A DNA stretch of 64,000 nucleotides from Helicobacteraceae bacterium (GTDB lineage: Bacteria; Campylobacterota; Campylobacteria; Campylobacterales; Sulfurimonadaceae), in assembly GCA_013138865.1 (NCBI GenBank), contig WTBY01000024.1, positions 1 through 64,000 of the forward strand, in the 5' to 3' direction. Below, piece by piece: positions 55,389 to 64,000 of this stretch. The position numbers and the translations under genes were made by a program. Under the pieces are notes generated by a model. The model had not been told where the DNA came from. It ran no database searches and worked only from the letters and a program-made list of their open reading frames with translations. Each line of letters begins with the position of its first letter. Positions within the stretch are counted from its first letter, which is position 1.

Positions 55389-56651
55389 ATGGACTTTCTA
55401 AAAATAACAGGACCAACCAAACTAAGTGGTGAAGTAAAAATTTCTGGTGCTAAAAATGCGGCACTTCCTCTTATAGCTATGACACTTTTAGCTAAAAATG
55501 AGGTAGAGATCTCTAATATGTGTGAAGTTGTTGATATAAAAACACTTCTAAAACTACTTGAAAATTTAGGTGCAACAACTCACCTAGAAAATAATAAAGT
55601 AACTATTAACACACTAGATCTTACTGAGACTAAAGCTACGTATGACATAGTTAAAACTATGCGTGCAAGCATATTAGTTCTAGGTCCTCTTTTGGCTCGT
55701 TTTGGACACTGTGAAGTTTCACTTCCTGGTGGTTGTGCAATCGGACAACGCCCTATTGATCTACACCTAAAAGCACTAGAGCAGATGGGTGCAAAGATCA
55801 CTATTAAAAGTGGTTATGTACTTGCTGAAGCACCTAATGGTCTTCAAGGTGCACATATTATTTTTGACAAAATAACGGTTACTGGAACTGCAAACATAGT
55901 TATGGCAGCAGCTTTAGCTCATGGAAAAACTACGATCATTAATGCCGCGCGTGAACCGGAAGTTGTTCAACTTTGTGAAGTATTACGAGCTAGCGGAATT
56001 CCTATCGAAGGTATAGGAACAAGTGAGATTACTGTTTATGGAAGCGATCAAAAGCTTATAGAGATCAAACCATTTAGTGTTATTCCTGATCGCATTGAAG
56101 CTGGAACCTACCTATGTGCTGCTGCGATTACACGCTCAGAGCTTACAATAACAAATGTTAGAGATGATCATCTAGAAGCTGTAATTGCTAAGCTAGAAGA
56201 GATGGGTCTTAAGATGAAAATAGAAGATACCCAAATTACGATCTACCCATGTGAAACAATTAAACCTGCCAATATTATAACTCAAGAGTACCCTGCTTTT
56301 CCTACAGATATGCAAGCCCAATTTTTAGCACTTGCGACTCAAGCAGATGGCGTAAGTACGATCGAAGAGAGACTATTTGAAAACCGTTTTATGCATGTAA
56401 GTGAACTTCAACGCCTTGGTGCTGACATACATTTAAATGGAAATGTAGCCATAGTTGCAGGAAACTCTAAACTGCATGGTGCGGATGTAATGGCTACAGA
56501 TCTTCGTGCCTCTTCTACTTTAGTTCTTGCAGGTATGATCGCAGAAGGCGAAACTCAAATTCACCGTATTTACCACCTAGATCGTGGTTATGAAAAACTT
56601 CAAGAGAAGCTAGTTAAACTAGGTGCAAATATTTTAAGAGAGAAAGAGTAG
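55389..56651 (+). CDS. murA: UDP-N-acetylglucosamine 1-carboxyvinyltransferase
   Basis: 420-residue enzyme of the first committed peptidoglycan step. The fosfomycin-target Cys is present in [15 protein letters not shown], with SGAKNAALP near the N-terminus and the [13 protein letters not shown]-equivalent [13 protein letters not shown]. Length is standard. Followed by a clear terminator. Confidence 0.97.
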   Translation: MDFLKITGPTKLSGEVKISGAKNAALPLIAMTLLAKNEVEISNMCEVVDIKTLLKLLENLGATTHLENNKVTINTLDLTETKATYDIVKTMRASILVLGPLLARFGHCEVSLPGGCAIGQRPIDLHLKALEQMGAKITIKSGYVLAEAPNGLQGAHIIFDKITVTGTANIVMAAALAHGKTTIINAAREPEVVQLCEVLRASGIPIEGIGTSEITVYGSDQKLIEIKPFSVIPDRIEAGTYLCAAAITRSELTITNVRDDHLEAVIAKLEEMGLKMKIEDTQITIYPCETIKPANIITQEYPAFPTDMQAQFLALATQADGVSTIEERLFENRFMHVSELQRLGADIHLNGNVAIVAGNSKLHGADVMATDLRASSTLVLAGMIAEGETQIHRIYHLDRGYEKLQEKLVKLGANILREKE

Positions 56652-56658
56652 CTTCCTC

Positions 56659-56690
56659 AAAGATCTTTACAGATCTTTTCTCTTCTTTTT
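56659..56690 (+). terminator. Rho-independent terminator of murA
   Basis: AAAGATC, loop TTTACA, GATCTTT followed by TCTCTTCTTTTT. The stem starts 8 nt after the murA stop. Confidence 0.75.
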
Positions 56691-56862
56691 GGTAATAATT
56701 TGTTAGCTTTTTTTAATATAATTTAAATTTGTAAGTTGTAATACCATAGTCTAAATGAAGATTAGTAAAACTTCATTTAATAAAATATTAATAATTTTAT
56801 GTCCTAAAAGTTGTTGATACACATTATAATGTAAATAAAATTTAAAATAGCTGCTATTCTGT

Positions 56863-56868
56863 TATAAT
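56863..56868 (+). promoter_or_regulatory. -10 box for hipB
   Basis: TATAAT at 56863-56868, 53 nt before the hipB ATG and 17 nt before the palindromic operator. A second TATAAT stands at 56825-56830. No -35 match is seen. The approximately 170 nt before it, after the murA terminator, hold no recognised feature. Confidence 0.45.
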
Positions 56869-56884
56869 ACTTTCATATTAATGC

Positions 56885-56906
56885 TTTAGTGTCAATACAC
56901 ACTAAA
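56885..56906 (+). promoter_or_regulatory. Palindromic operator upstream of hipB
   Basis: TTTAGTGT, six-base spacer CAATAC, ACACTAAA: a perfect 8-bp inverted repeat between the -10 box and the hipB start, 15 nt before the ATG. Size and place fit a HipB/XRE autoregulatory site. Confidence 0.6.
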
Positions 56907-56920
56907 CTAAAAGGCTGTTT

Positions 56921-57139
56921 ATGAATATCCGAGAGAAAATAGGTAAAATTATTAAAAATAGAAGAGCTGAGTTAAATATGGAACAATCAGATCTACAAGA
57001 CCACTCAGAAATGGGCTCTACTACTATATCTAGAGTAGAGCGAGGTAAAGCTAACGTAACTATAGAATCGTTAGAGAAAATATTAGATGCCTTGGGATTA
57101 GAAATAAGTATTAAAACAAAACCTATATTAGTAAAATAA
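56921..57139 (+). CDS. hipB: XRE-family HTH antitoxin/regulator (HipB-like)
   Basis: 72 residues with one Cro/CI helix-turn-helix (LNMEQSDLQDHSEMGSTTISRVERGK) followed by IESLEKILDALGLEI, the HipB layout. It directly precedes the remains of a hipA gene. It appears intact and probably still binds its upstream palindrome. Confidence 0.85.
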   Translation: MNIREKIGKIIKNRRAELNMEQSDLQDHSEMGSTTISRVERGKANVTIESLEKILDALGLEISIKTKPILVK

Positions 57140-57151
57140 AAGACTTGAATT

Positions 57152-58250
57152 ATGACAAAAGTAGAAGTTTTTAGAAATAGTGAGCTAGCTGGGTATCTTC
57201 AAAAAAATGATGATTCATCTTTTACTTTTCAATATCAGTAAATTTTCCTATACAAGAGGAGCTTCTTAGCTCAAAAACTCTGTTCTTTTTTTTTTACAAT
57301 ATGTTAGCAGAAGGAAATATAAAAAAAGCACAATACAGAAGCTTAAAAATTGATGAGAACGATAGTTTTACAAGGTTAATTAAGACAACAAAAGATGACT
57401 GACAAAATGTCTATCTCCGGTGTAGAAGATAAGATCTCTTTGGATTTTAATGACTCAAATATTCTTGTACCCACATCAATGAATGGCAAATATATATTAA
57501 ATCCCATTCCAAGAGCACATGATAGTGCTATAAATTTAAAAGATATAGTAGCTAATGAGCACCTATCTATGCAACTCTCTTCACAAATTTTCAAAATACC
57601 AACTGCTCTTAATGCACTTATAGAGTTTAGTGATGGAGAATTAGCTTATATTACTAGAAGATTTGACTATGCTTTAAATACAAAAGAAAAAATTGATCAA
57701 GAAGACTTTGCTTCTATTATTGGACGCACAAGTGATACACATGGAAAAAATTATAAATATGACTCTAGTTATGAAGACATAGCAATTCACATAAAAAGGC
57801 TTATTGCCGCAAGTATTCCTGCTATAGAAGATTACTATATTAGAGTTATTTTTAATTACCTCATCGGCAATGGCGATGCTCATTTAAAAAACTTCTCTAT
57901 TACACGAGGGTTCAGATATGGCTCTAGAGCTATTTAACGATGAAACTCCGCAGAGTTCCGCATTTGGTGCGATGGGATATTATACACTTGAAGACTTTGA
58001 AATATTTGCTAAAATTTTAGGTATAAAAGAAAAAAGACTTATTAAGATTTTTGATAGACTTTTGCAAAGTAGTGGCGATGTTCATAAAATGATAGGAACA
58101 TCTTTTTTATCAGAAGAAGCAAAAGAAGCTTATTCTAAAAACTATTTCAATAGATTAGAAAAATGTTTGTGTTACAGTATTGACTCTTACCCATTTAGAG
58201 GTATTGCTCAGTCTGTTATAGATAAATTTAATTTTAATCCCAAAGTCTAA
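57152..58250 (+). pseudogene. hipA: Decayed HipA-type kinase toxin
   Basis: HipA pieces lie in order but in changing frames. 57152-57241 encodes an N-terminal start (MTKVEVFRNSELAGYL) that stops early. An unframed stretch resembles PIQEELLSSKTLF and MLAEGN. 57395-57937 encodes KMSISGVEDKISLDF through GNGDAHLKNFSI. 57918-58250 encodes the C-terminus (MALELFND...). The segment with the second magnesium-binding Asp (SPAYD in HipA) is missing at the last junction near 57903-57920. At least three small deletions or shifts make it a dead toxin. Confidence 0.85.
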
Positions 58251-58512
58251 ATACAGAGAGAACGTGAATATTATTACCTCTTATTTTATAGACTATTGTA
58301 TAGCTTTTATATAAAAGATCTTTTACTAGCTCATCTTGTACTATTTTAGACTCTCTATTTACATTTGCCATAGCACTAAGTTGAACTATCTGAAACCTTA
58401 ACTGTTCTAAAAAGCTATCTGCTTTAGCCTTTGAAGAATTTTTTAGTATGAACTGGTATATATTTCTAAGATCAGAAATCGCTTGACGCTCTATTGCTAG
58501 TTTGTAAATCAT
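58234..58512 (-). CDS. ParE/RelE-family toxin
   Basis: 92 residues with the ParE-type opening LAIERQAISDLRNIYQFILKNS and closing KSYTIVYKIRGNNIHVLSVF. Its frame overlaps the upstream antitoxin by 4 nt and its 3' end overlaps the hipA remnant by 17 nt on the opposite strand. RelE-fold toxins of this group cleave mRNA or poison gyrase; the target here cannot be told. Confidence 0.82.
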   Translation of the reverse strand: MIYKLAIERQAISDLRNIYQFILKNSSKAKADSFLEQLRFQIVQLSAMANVNRESKIVQDELVKDLLYKSYTIVYKIRGNNIHVLSVFRLWD

Positions 58513-58742
58513 TTTGTAGCCATTATAATTTCAAATGCTTTATCTAGTGGAGCTGATGATGTTTTTGTAATACCCTCGATAGCTTTGCTAACATTCTCTT
58601 GTGCTTGTGTCATAGTAACAGATTTATATTTTAAAATAGTCTCATCTTTTTCTATCTCTATAAGTCTATGTGGCATAAGTTGTAGCATTCCCATAAATTG
58701 ACTGTAAACTTCTTCTTGTATATTAAGTGTTATAGAGTGCAT
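58509..58742 (-). CDS. Antitoxin partner of the ParE-like toxin
   Basis: 77-residue protein: SITLNIQEEVYSQFMGMLQLMP looks like the start of a ribbon-helix-helix or Phd-like N-terminus, followed by an acidic, probably unfolded, C-terminus. Position directly before and overlapping the toxin defines its role. It overlaps hspR by one base, so the pair is expressed as the tail of the cbpA-hspR operon. Confidence 0.7.
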   Translation of the reverse strand: MHSITLNIQEEVYSQFMGMLQLMPHRLIEIEKDETILKYKSVTMTQAQENVSKAIEGITKTSSAPLDKAFEIIMATK

Positions 58743-59119
58743 TATTTATCCTCAAATATGATCATCTCGTAGATACTTTTTGTTATTACCAATGACTTCT
58801 CAGGTGGAACTGAAGATGAATTTTTTGCAACTGCTAATTCATGTTTAAGCTCATTCATTTCACACTCCATATCTTCCATCTTCTTTTTTAGTCTAAGTAC
58901 TATGTCAACACCTGAAAGATTGACGCCAAGATCACGTGTAAGACGTAAAATCATCTTAATACGGTCAATATCTTTTTGTGAGTATAGACGTATACGTCCA
59001 CCCGATCGTGATGGTGTAACAAGATTTTCACGCTCATACTGACGTAGAGTTTGAGGATGGATCTCTAGTATTTTTGCAACAATACTAATTAAATATACTG
59101 GTTCTTCATAGTGGTGCAT
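58742..59119 (-). CDS. hspR: MerR-type heat-shock repressor HspR
   Basis: 125 residues: an N-terminal MerR winged helix (LISIVAKILEIHPQTLRQYERENLVTPSRS... RIRLYSQKDIDRI) and a C-terminal coiled coil. HspR represses chaperone operons through HAIR sites and is usually encoded with a DnaJ/CbpA gene, as here, 3 nt away. Confidence 0.9.
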   Translation of the reverse strand: MHHYEEPVYLISIVAKILEIHPQTLRQYERENLVTPSRSGGRIRLYSQKDIDRIKMILRLTRDLGVNLSGVDIVLRLKKKMEDMECEMNELKHELAVAKNSSSVPPEKSLVITKSIYEMIIFEDK

Positions 59120-59122
59120 AAC

Positions 59123-59980
59123 TTACTCCTGTGGAAGTTTTTCTTTCATATGTTCAGCTAACTCTTCATCTAAATCGTCTACCTTGGGTAGAACTATATT
59201 TACTTGTAAATAAAGATCTCCTCTAGTTGAACCTTTTCGGTTCGTAACACCCATCTCTTTTACACGAAAACGTTGGTTATTTTTTGTATTTTCTGGTACT
59301 TTTAACTTAATCTCTTTCTCTAATGTTTCAATAGAGACTTTACCACCAAAAAGAGCTTTCATAAGAGGTACATCAAAAGTTTTAACTAAGTCATCACCCT
59401 CTCTCTCATAATCGGCACTAGGTGCTATCTCTATTTTAAGGTACAGATCACCTGCTCGTCCACCTTGTGAGTTTCCTTTACCTTTAACACGCATCTTTTC
59501 ACCTGTTTTTATGCCTGCAGGTATTTTAATATCGAAACTTTGATTATTAATGGAAACGCTGTGTTTCCCACCAAGCATTGCAACACTAAAAGGAATAATA
59601 ACACGTGACTCTATGTCTAAGTTTACTTCTTGTCTAGGGTGTCCACCGAAGCCTTGGTTAAAGCCTCCACCTCCGCCTTGTTGACCAAAGATATTACGTA
59701 AAATATCATCTAAGTCACCTTGACCTGATTGACCACGCGCGAAATCACCAAAATTTTGACCACCAAACATTGAGTCACCATGCATGTCATATTGTGATTT
59801 TTTTTGTTTATCGCTTAATACTTCATACGCTGCATTAATCTCTTTAAATTTGTCTTCTGCGCTCGGATCTTTATTAACATCTGGATGATACTGTCTTGCT
59901 AGTTTTCTATATGCTTTTTTAATTTCTGATTCTGTTGCACTCTTTGAAACACCTAGTGTTTCATATAAACTATCACTCAT
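59123..59980 (-). CDS. cbpA: DnaJ/CbpA-family co-chaperone
   Basis: 285 residues. J domain at 1-70 with the HPD motif in YHPDVNKDPS, a Gly-rich linker (about 75-115, GGQNFGDFARG...QGGGGGFNQGFGG), then the two-part C-terminal substrate-binding domain without a zinc finger, hence the CbpA/DnaJ-C type. It cooperates with DnaK. Transcribed first in the cbpA-hspR-TA operon. Confidence 0.93.
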   Translation of the reverse strand: MSDSLYETLGVSKSATESEIKKAYRKLARQYHPDVNKDPSAEDKFKEINAAYEVLSDKQKKSQYDMHGDSMFGGQNFGDFARGQSGQGDLDDILRNIFGQQGGGGGFNQGFGGHPRQEVNLDIESRVIIPFSVAMLGGKHSVSINNQSFDIKIPAGIKTGEKMRVKGKGNSQGGRAGDLYLKIEIAPSADYEREGDDLVKTFDVPLMKALFGGKVSIETLEKEIKLKVPENTKNNQRFRVKEMGVTNRKGSTRGDLYLQVNIVLPKVDDLDEELAEHMKEKLPQE

Positions 59981-60039
59981 TTTTAAAATTCCTAATTTGT
60001 TATTTATTAAATATTATTTGAGCAGTATTATATCAAAGA

Positions 60040-60060
60040 GTTGAGTGTAAGTCAATCAAC
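60040..60060 (-). promoter_or_regulatory. HAIR-like HspR operator before cbpA
   Basis: GTTGAGT, seven bases GTAAGTC, AATCAAC. HAIR consensus is CTTGAGT-N7-ACTCAAG; the half-site core TTGAGT is exact on one side and differs by one base on the other. It lies just upstream of a minus-strand TATAAT (60032-60027), 60 nt before the cbpA ATG, in the right place for repression. Confidence 0.6.
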
Positions 60061-60144
60061 TATTAGGATTTATTTATGTAAATTATTCTAAAAAAGAGTT
60101 CACGTAACTTAATATTTTAAAATAAATACCGATCTGTATTTATT

Positions 60145-61209
60145 ATGAATATACAAGCTCCTGTTCAAAAAGCATATTATTTATCTAATGACAACTCAAC
60201 ATTTAAATCGAATGTAAGAGTTCTTGATCAAAAAGAGATAGAAAGATATAATGACACACCTACTGCTTTACACATTAGTGGAAATATATATGATGCATCT
60301 TCTAAACCTAACTTTAAAACATTAAATAAAAATGAACTATTAAATGAAAACATTGTCTTAGATAGATCTAAGCAGATAGAAATAAATTCAACAAATGGTT
60401 CGAGTAGTTCAACATATAATGTTGCTCTTCGTGATCCATTAGATTCAGATAAAATTATTACTGTTGAGTTGACAAAAAAAACTATTGATAAATTAAAAGA
60501 AAAATTTAACGATCAAGATGAGAATAAAGATCCAAGCTTTTTTTTAAGAGATGATGGAATACTTAGATTAAATGGTAAAGCTGAAGAGTACGTTGCTAGT
60601 TGGTTAAACGATATTACAAATAAAAGAAACTATTCTGAAGCTGATGGTAATGGTGATGGAAAAATATCTAACACTGAATCTTTAGAACTTAATGCAGGTT
60701 TTGAAAATGTTATTGAGTATAACTACTTATCTAACAAAATAACTGATGCAAATAGAGGTGTAACAAATAGCTATGCAAGTTTAAAAGATACAGCAGGGTA
60801 TGAAGTAGTTAATGATGAAGTAAAAAAAGAAGCTCATATTAATGTCCTAACTAGTATAAATTTTGAAGACAGTATAGAAAAAGAGCTAAATAACACAATA
60901 AATATGGATGAGGATCTAGATGGTACTATAACCGCAAAAGAAGGTTTTGAAGATCAATTTGGTGAAAATTATTTAGATCTAATTCAAACTTCTATGCAAC
61001 GTGGTCATGATGCTTATTTATTAGATAATCCAGAAGAAAATATTAAAAACAAGTTACAATATAGAGGTAGAGATAAAGATGAGATAGATAAAATAGCAGC
61101 TCAAAGAGAAGAAGAAATTTTACCTATTTCAGATATATCTGAAGCAAATATTTCTAAAAAAAGAATATTAAATGTAGCATTTTCAAACCTGCTAGATCTA
61201 AAAGCTTAA
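60145..61209 (+). CDS. EF-hand-containing protein of unknown function (354 aa)
   Basis: No signal peptide. Two canonical EF-hand loops are visible: D167-x-N169-x-D171-G-x-I174-x3-E178 and D255-x-D257-x-D259-G-x-I262-x3-E266, with helical flanks. The rest is hydrophilic, N-rich and mostly helical. Probably binds calcium. Separated from cbpA by a 164-nt divergent gap and convergent with the next gene. I do not recognise the family. Confidence 0.8.
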   Translation: MNIQAPVQKAYYLSNDNSTFKSNVRVLDQKEIERYNDTPTALHISGNIYDASSKPNFKTLNKNELLNENIVLDRSKQIEINSTNGSSSSTYNVALRDPLDSDKIITVELTKKTIDKLKEKFNDQDENKDPSFFLRDDGILRLNGKAEEYVASWLNDITNKRNYSEADGNGDGKISNTESLELNAGFENVIEYNYLSNKITDANRGVTNSYASLKDTAGYEVVNDEVKKEAHINVLTSINFEDSIEKELNNTINMDEDLDGTITAKEGFEDQFGENYLDLIQTSMQRGHDAYLLDNPEENIKNKLQYRGRDKDEIDKIAAQREEEILPISDISEANISKKRILNVAFSNLLDLKA

Positions 61210-61219
61210 CCTTATTCTC

Positions 61220-61765
61220 TTACCAATAGATATATCTATTTTCTAACTTTTTATTTTTATAAACTTCTATAACCATTTTTTTAATATGTGATCGTGAAGA
61301 TATATATAGTTTATAAAAAGTATCTGCATCTTGAGTATCATCTAATCTGTAGACTCCATCAACTGGGTTATTTTTATTTTTTACATACAGATCGAATACT
61401 TTTGAGAGTATGTAAGTTGTAGTTGGAAGACGTAAAGATGATATATCAACATCATCTATAAGTGCATTATAAAGGATCTTTTTTTGCAGTAAAATAGTCG
61501 CAAAATATGAGGCATTATCTCTTGCATCTTTTGAATATTTAAGCATAGTAATAGGTACTGCAAGAGAGTCTATATAACCTGCTTCAAGACATGAAAAAGA
61601 GTACAATAGTACAAATTTTTCACTCTTACGATAGTTTTTTATATTTGAGCTGTAGTCAGTACAAATTTGCTTATACTCAGCATTTTCATACCTTTTTAAA
61701 AGCTCACTTGTTTGATTAGCAAAAATAGTACTTAAAGCCAATAGCAATAATAGAACTAGTCTCAT
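61220..61765 (-). CDS. Exported 181-aa protein in the pilus/MSHA-like cluster
   Basis: Signal peptide MRLVLLLLLALSTIFA, then a helical domain with several conserved-looking Tyr/Leu (LLKRYENAEYKQICTDYSSN; TPR-like). Overlaps the MshN-like gene by 4 nt, so it is in the same operon. Family not recognised. Confidence 0.65.
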   Translation of the reverse strand: MRLVLLLLLALSTIFANQTSELLKRYENAEYKQICTDYSSNIKNYRKSEKFVLLYSFSCLEAGYIDSLAVPITMLKYSKDARDNASYFATILLQKKILYNALIDDVDISSLRLPTTTYILSKVFDLYVKNKNNPVDGVYRLDDTQDADTFYKLYISSRSHIKKMVIEVYKNKKLENRYIYW

Positions 61766-62448
61766 TTAAATTTACCTTTTATAATATCTTTTAATAGAGT
61801 TGTAGCATTTGAACTATGTGTTTTATCTATGTATTTTTTTAGCACTTGAATAGCATCATCTTTTTTACCATTTTTGGCAAGTGATGAGGCAAAGATCATC
61901 CAACTCTCTTCAAGATTAGGGTTTAACTCATTCACTTTTAAAGCATACTCTGCTGAATTTTTATATTCTTTATTTTTATAATAATACTTAGCAATAAAAA
62001 GTCCTAATGTAGCTGAAGAACTTTTTGCAAATCTATTTTCTAAAGTTAATAACTCATATTCAGTTATTTTAGTGTGCTTGGTTACACTTTTTGCTTTTGT
62101 TATTTTAATTTTTTCTACTGGCTGAACTTTTTTAACTGGTACAGTTTTTTCTTGTTCTGAGCTTTTAATTTTTTCCATAAAGCTCATTGATGGTTGAAGA
62201 ACTAATGGTGCATATTCTTCTCTTTTCTCTTTTATAACTACGTTTTCAACAAAACTTACAGGAACAATGGGTTCATCTTTTTTTATAATATTGTCTTTTT
62301 TGACAGCCAACTCTTTTTTTACATCAGACTTAAATAATAACGTTACAATTAATGCTATCGTAACTAAAACAGTCAATAAAGCTATAGGTATATATTTTTT
62401 AGCTTTGTATATAAACCATCTCTTCTCTAATTGCTCTAAATTATGCAT
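61762..62448 (-). CDS. MshN-like inner-membrane TPR protein
   Basis: 228 residues: cytoplasmic N-terminus, one membrane helix (about 20-42), a proline/lysine-rich stretch, then TPR-like repeats (SATLGLFIAKYYYKNKEYKNSAEYALKVNELNPN...). The arrangement and the place after the ATPase match MshN, and CtsX holds this position in Campylobacter. Overlaps the ATPase gene by 8 nt. Confidence 0.7.
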   Translation of the reverse strand: MHNLEQLEKRWFIYKAKKYIPIALLTVLVTIALIVTLLFKSDVKKELAVKKDNIIKKDEPIVPVSFVENVVIKEKREEYAPLVLQPSMSFMEKIKSSEQEKTVPVKKVQPVEKIKITKAKSVTKHTKITEYELLTLENRFAKSSSATLGLFIAKYYYKNKEYKNSAEYALKVNELNPNLEESWMIFASSLAKNGKKDDAIQVLKKYIDKTHSSNATTLLKDIIKGKFK

Positions 62449-63238
62449 TTATAAACCCTACATCAATAGCAGCCATCTCTATATACTTATGCTTTATTGT
62501 TAATGAATTAACACTGCTTGGTTTGTGTTCTTCATAATACTCATATATTCCAAAAAGTGAATATAGAAGTTTATTTGTATCACGTAAGTTTCCATCTGTA
62601 AACTTATAAATTAATTTTATAGCTTTAAGATCAAACATATTTGAGACTTGAAACATATCAGCATTTAAAAGTTTTTTTTGAATGTAAACTTTCAGATCCT
62701 CTTTTGTACTATTTTTTAAAACTATACTTTTCCAGATCCTTGTTTGAAAATGCTCTTTTGCTACAAGATCCTCTTTTTCAGTTTTATGCAGAGCTATTAT
62801 AAATTTAATTTTTCGAGTGTCTGAGAGTAGTCTAATTTTTTCCATAATAGTTTGAGAATATAGTTGAGCCTCGTCTAAAATAATAATAGGCACTTGTTTA
62901 AATGTTGAATTTTGAAGAAGTATTGTTAGTTCAGAGAAATTAGTTATATTATTTGATTTATCATAAAAAATATCTTTTGCTATAGTGGAGAAAAAAATAT
63001 CTTCGTCAAGCATAGGTATTGGGTAAAAAAGAGAACCTTTTTGCTCTTCTAGGTCATTGTAAAGCCTATTAAGTAACATGCTTTTACCAGTACCTGGTTC
63101 ACCATATACTAAAACCATTTTTAACGGTTTTTGAACTGAAAGTTTAAGGTCTTCATATAGCTCAATACTTTTATCTAGCTTGATAAATAGTGTATCATCC
63201 ATTGTGTCGATAAAGGCATCTCTTGCTCTATTAAACAT
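62441..63238 (-). CDS. MshM/ExeA-like AAA ATPase
   Basis: 265 residues with Walker A GEPGTGKSM, Walker B IIILDEAQLY and the downstream DLVAKEHFQTRIW sensor region, typical of the ExeA/MshM/CtsP ATPases that help place the secretin. It starts 4 nt after the secretin stop. Confidence 0.85.
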   Translation of the reverse strand: MFNRARDAFIDTMDDTLFIKLDKSIELYEDLKLSVQKPLKMVLVYGEPGTGKSMLLNRLYNDLEEQKGSLFYPIPMLDEDIFFSTIAKDIFYDKSNNITNFSELTILLQNSTFKQVPIIILDEAQLYSQTIMEKIRLLSDTRKIKFIIALHKTEKEDLVAKEHFQTRIWKSIVLKNSTKEDLKVYIQKKLLNADMFQVSNMFDLKAIKLIYKFTDGNLRDTNKLLYSLFGIYEYYEEHKPSSVNSLTIKHKYIEMAAIDVGFINA

Positions 63239-63241
63239 TAG

Positions 63242-64000
63242 TTATCTTAGTTTAATCTCATCTAGTTTTTCACTCATATTACCTGTAGCATTTAGATCAT
63301 TTTCGCTTAACCTTGTGTAACCTAGCTCGCTTAAAGAGATAAATGGTTGGTCTTTTTTAATAATATGTGGTTCTATAATAATAATTAACTCTTCAAGTTG
63401 CACAACTTTTTTTTCACTTGAAAATGCATAACCTAAAATAGGAATATCACCTAAAATTGGCACCTTATTCTCTATTATTGAGTTCTTTCTACTTATAAGA
63501 CCACCTAAAACTATTTTATTTCCATCTTTTGTGATCACAACTGAACTTAACTGTTTTCTTGTCAAGTCAGGTGGCATATTCCTAGTAGTAGAAGATGTAA
63601 TAACATCTAATGTTTCTGATACTGATGGATTTATTTTAAGCGTAATTTCACCATCATTAGAAATTTCAGGTGTTATATGAAGGAGAATACCTGCAAATAC
63701 AGAGTTTACGATCTCATCTTTAAAAGTATCACTACCACCTGAACTTGATGTTGATACAGTATTTGTAATTTTATAAAAATACTCATTACCAACTGTAATA
63801 AGTGCTGGTTGGTTATTCAGTGTTAAAATTTTAGGATTTGAAATAGCTTTTACATCACCCTCTGTTTTTAAGAATTTAATAACTTCATTTAACGATGCAC
63901 CACCAGCAAGCTGAAAAACACTTGCTGTTCCAGCGACTGCAGTACCTAAAAGTGGTACAGGTGTAGTCCATTCAGCACCTTTAGGGTTATTTACTGAACC
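63242..64000 (-). CDS. Secretin (MshL/PilQ type), C-terminal part; runs off the right edge
   Basis: The frame is open to the end of the window (at least 252 residues). The secretin domain includes VKAISNPKILTLNNQPALITVG, FAGILLHITPEISNDGEITLKINPSVSE and VLGGLISRKNSIIENKVPILGDIPILGYAFSSE, the hallmark of PulD/MshL secretins. Forms the outer-membrane pore for a pilus or competence/transformation system. The start lies beyond 64000. Confidence 0.9.
   Translation of the reverse strand, partial: GSVNNPKGAEWTTPVPLLGTAVAGTASVFQLAGGASLNEVIKFLKTEGDVKAISNPKILTLNNQPALITVGNEYFYKITNTVSTSSSGGSDTFKDEIVNSVFAGILLHITPEISNDGEITLKINPSVSETLDVITSSTTRNMPPDLTRKQLSSVVITKDGNKIVLGGLISRKNSIIENKVPILGDIPILGYAFSSEKKVVQLEELIIIIEPHIIKKDQPFISLSELGYTRLSENDLNATGNMSEKLDEIKLR

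Noticed and set aside
1-64000. CRISPR arrays, tRNA or rRNA genes
   Set aside because: No regularly spaced direct repeats and no cloverleaf or rRNA-like stretch noticed in any gap; all intergenic gaps outside the IS are shorter than 300 bases.

Overview
The window is an AT-rich, gene-dense bacterial chromosome segment from a Campylobacterota (Epsilonproteobacteria) member, most likely a Sulfurimonas-type sulfur oxidiser. The best evidence is gene order. The block dxs-fliH-fliG-fliF-hisC-pheA-HAD-lysA-lpt permease-pth-rplY matches the Campylobacter Cj0311-Cj0321 region. The complex I operon has no classical nuoE or nuoF, and pflA follows nuoN as in Cj1565c-Cj1579c. The genus is inference from protein resemblance recalled from memory; no search was run. 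I saw no rRNA, tRNA or CRISPR array.

Region by region. 1-1950 is a scar: a 5'-truncated modB, an AAA ATPase gene cut off by an IS256-type insertion sequence (Zn-binding transposase variant), and a possible C-terminal remnant of a TOBE-domain protein. It is followed by miaA. 2859-22591 is one long minus-strand operon, nuoABCD, two small or unusual subunits in place of NuoE/F, two NuoG paralogues, nuoHIJKLMN and the flagellar TPR protein pflA. 22773-25957 is a candidate thiohistidine (ovothiol-like) operon: a 5-histidylcysteine sulfoxide synthase without its methyltransferase domain, a MalY/PatB-type C-S lyase, a 95-aa unknown and a YhbP-like protein. 25987-38582 holds pgeF and then the conserved housekeeping and flagellar block (dxs, fliHGF, hisC, pheA, lysA, pth, rplY). 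38735-40571 is a small accessory patch: a HicA-like/HTH pair, a 37-aa ORF and a Fic protein. 40571-44117 has pilT and two tandem paralogous exported proteins. 44167-56651 is mixed core: rhodanese, SUI1, a tiny LptM-like lipoprotein, nadB, nhaD, N-formylglutamate amidohydrolase-like, guaA, hemD, a DnaQ-type exonuclease and murA. 56885-58742 is a toxin-antitoxin patch: hipB with an intact palindromic operator, a decayed hipA and a ParE-like pair. 58742-59980 is the cbpA-hspR heat-shock operon with a HAIR-like operator. The end carries an EF-hand protein and an MSHA/Cts-like secretin-ATPase-TPR cluster running off the edge.

How it fits together. The core themes are respiration through a non-NADH complex I, flagellar and type IV pilus motility, and amino acid, cofactor and cell-wall synthesis. 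Accessory DNA is limited to three places: the IS scar at the left, the TA/Fic patch and the hipBA/parDE patch. A genome-scale feature is the marked excess of the HIP1-like octamer GCGATCGC (at least eight copies by eye) in an otherwise AT-rich sequence.
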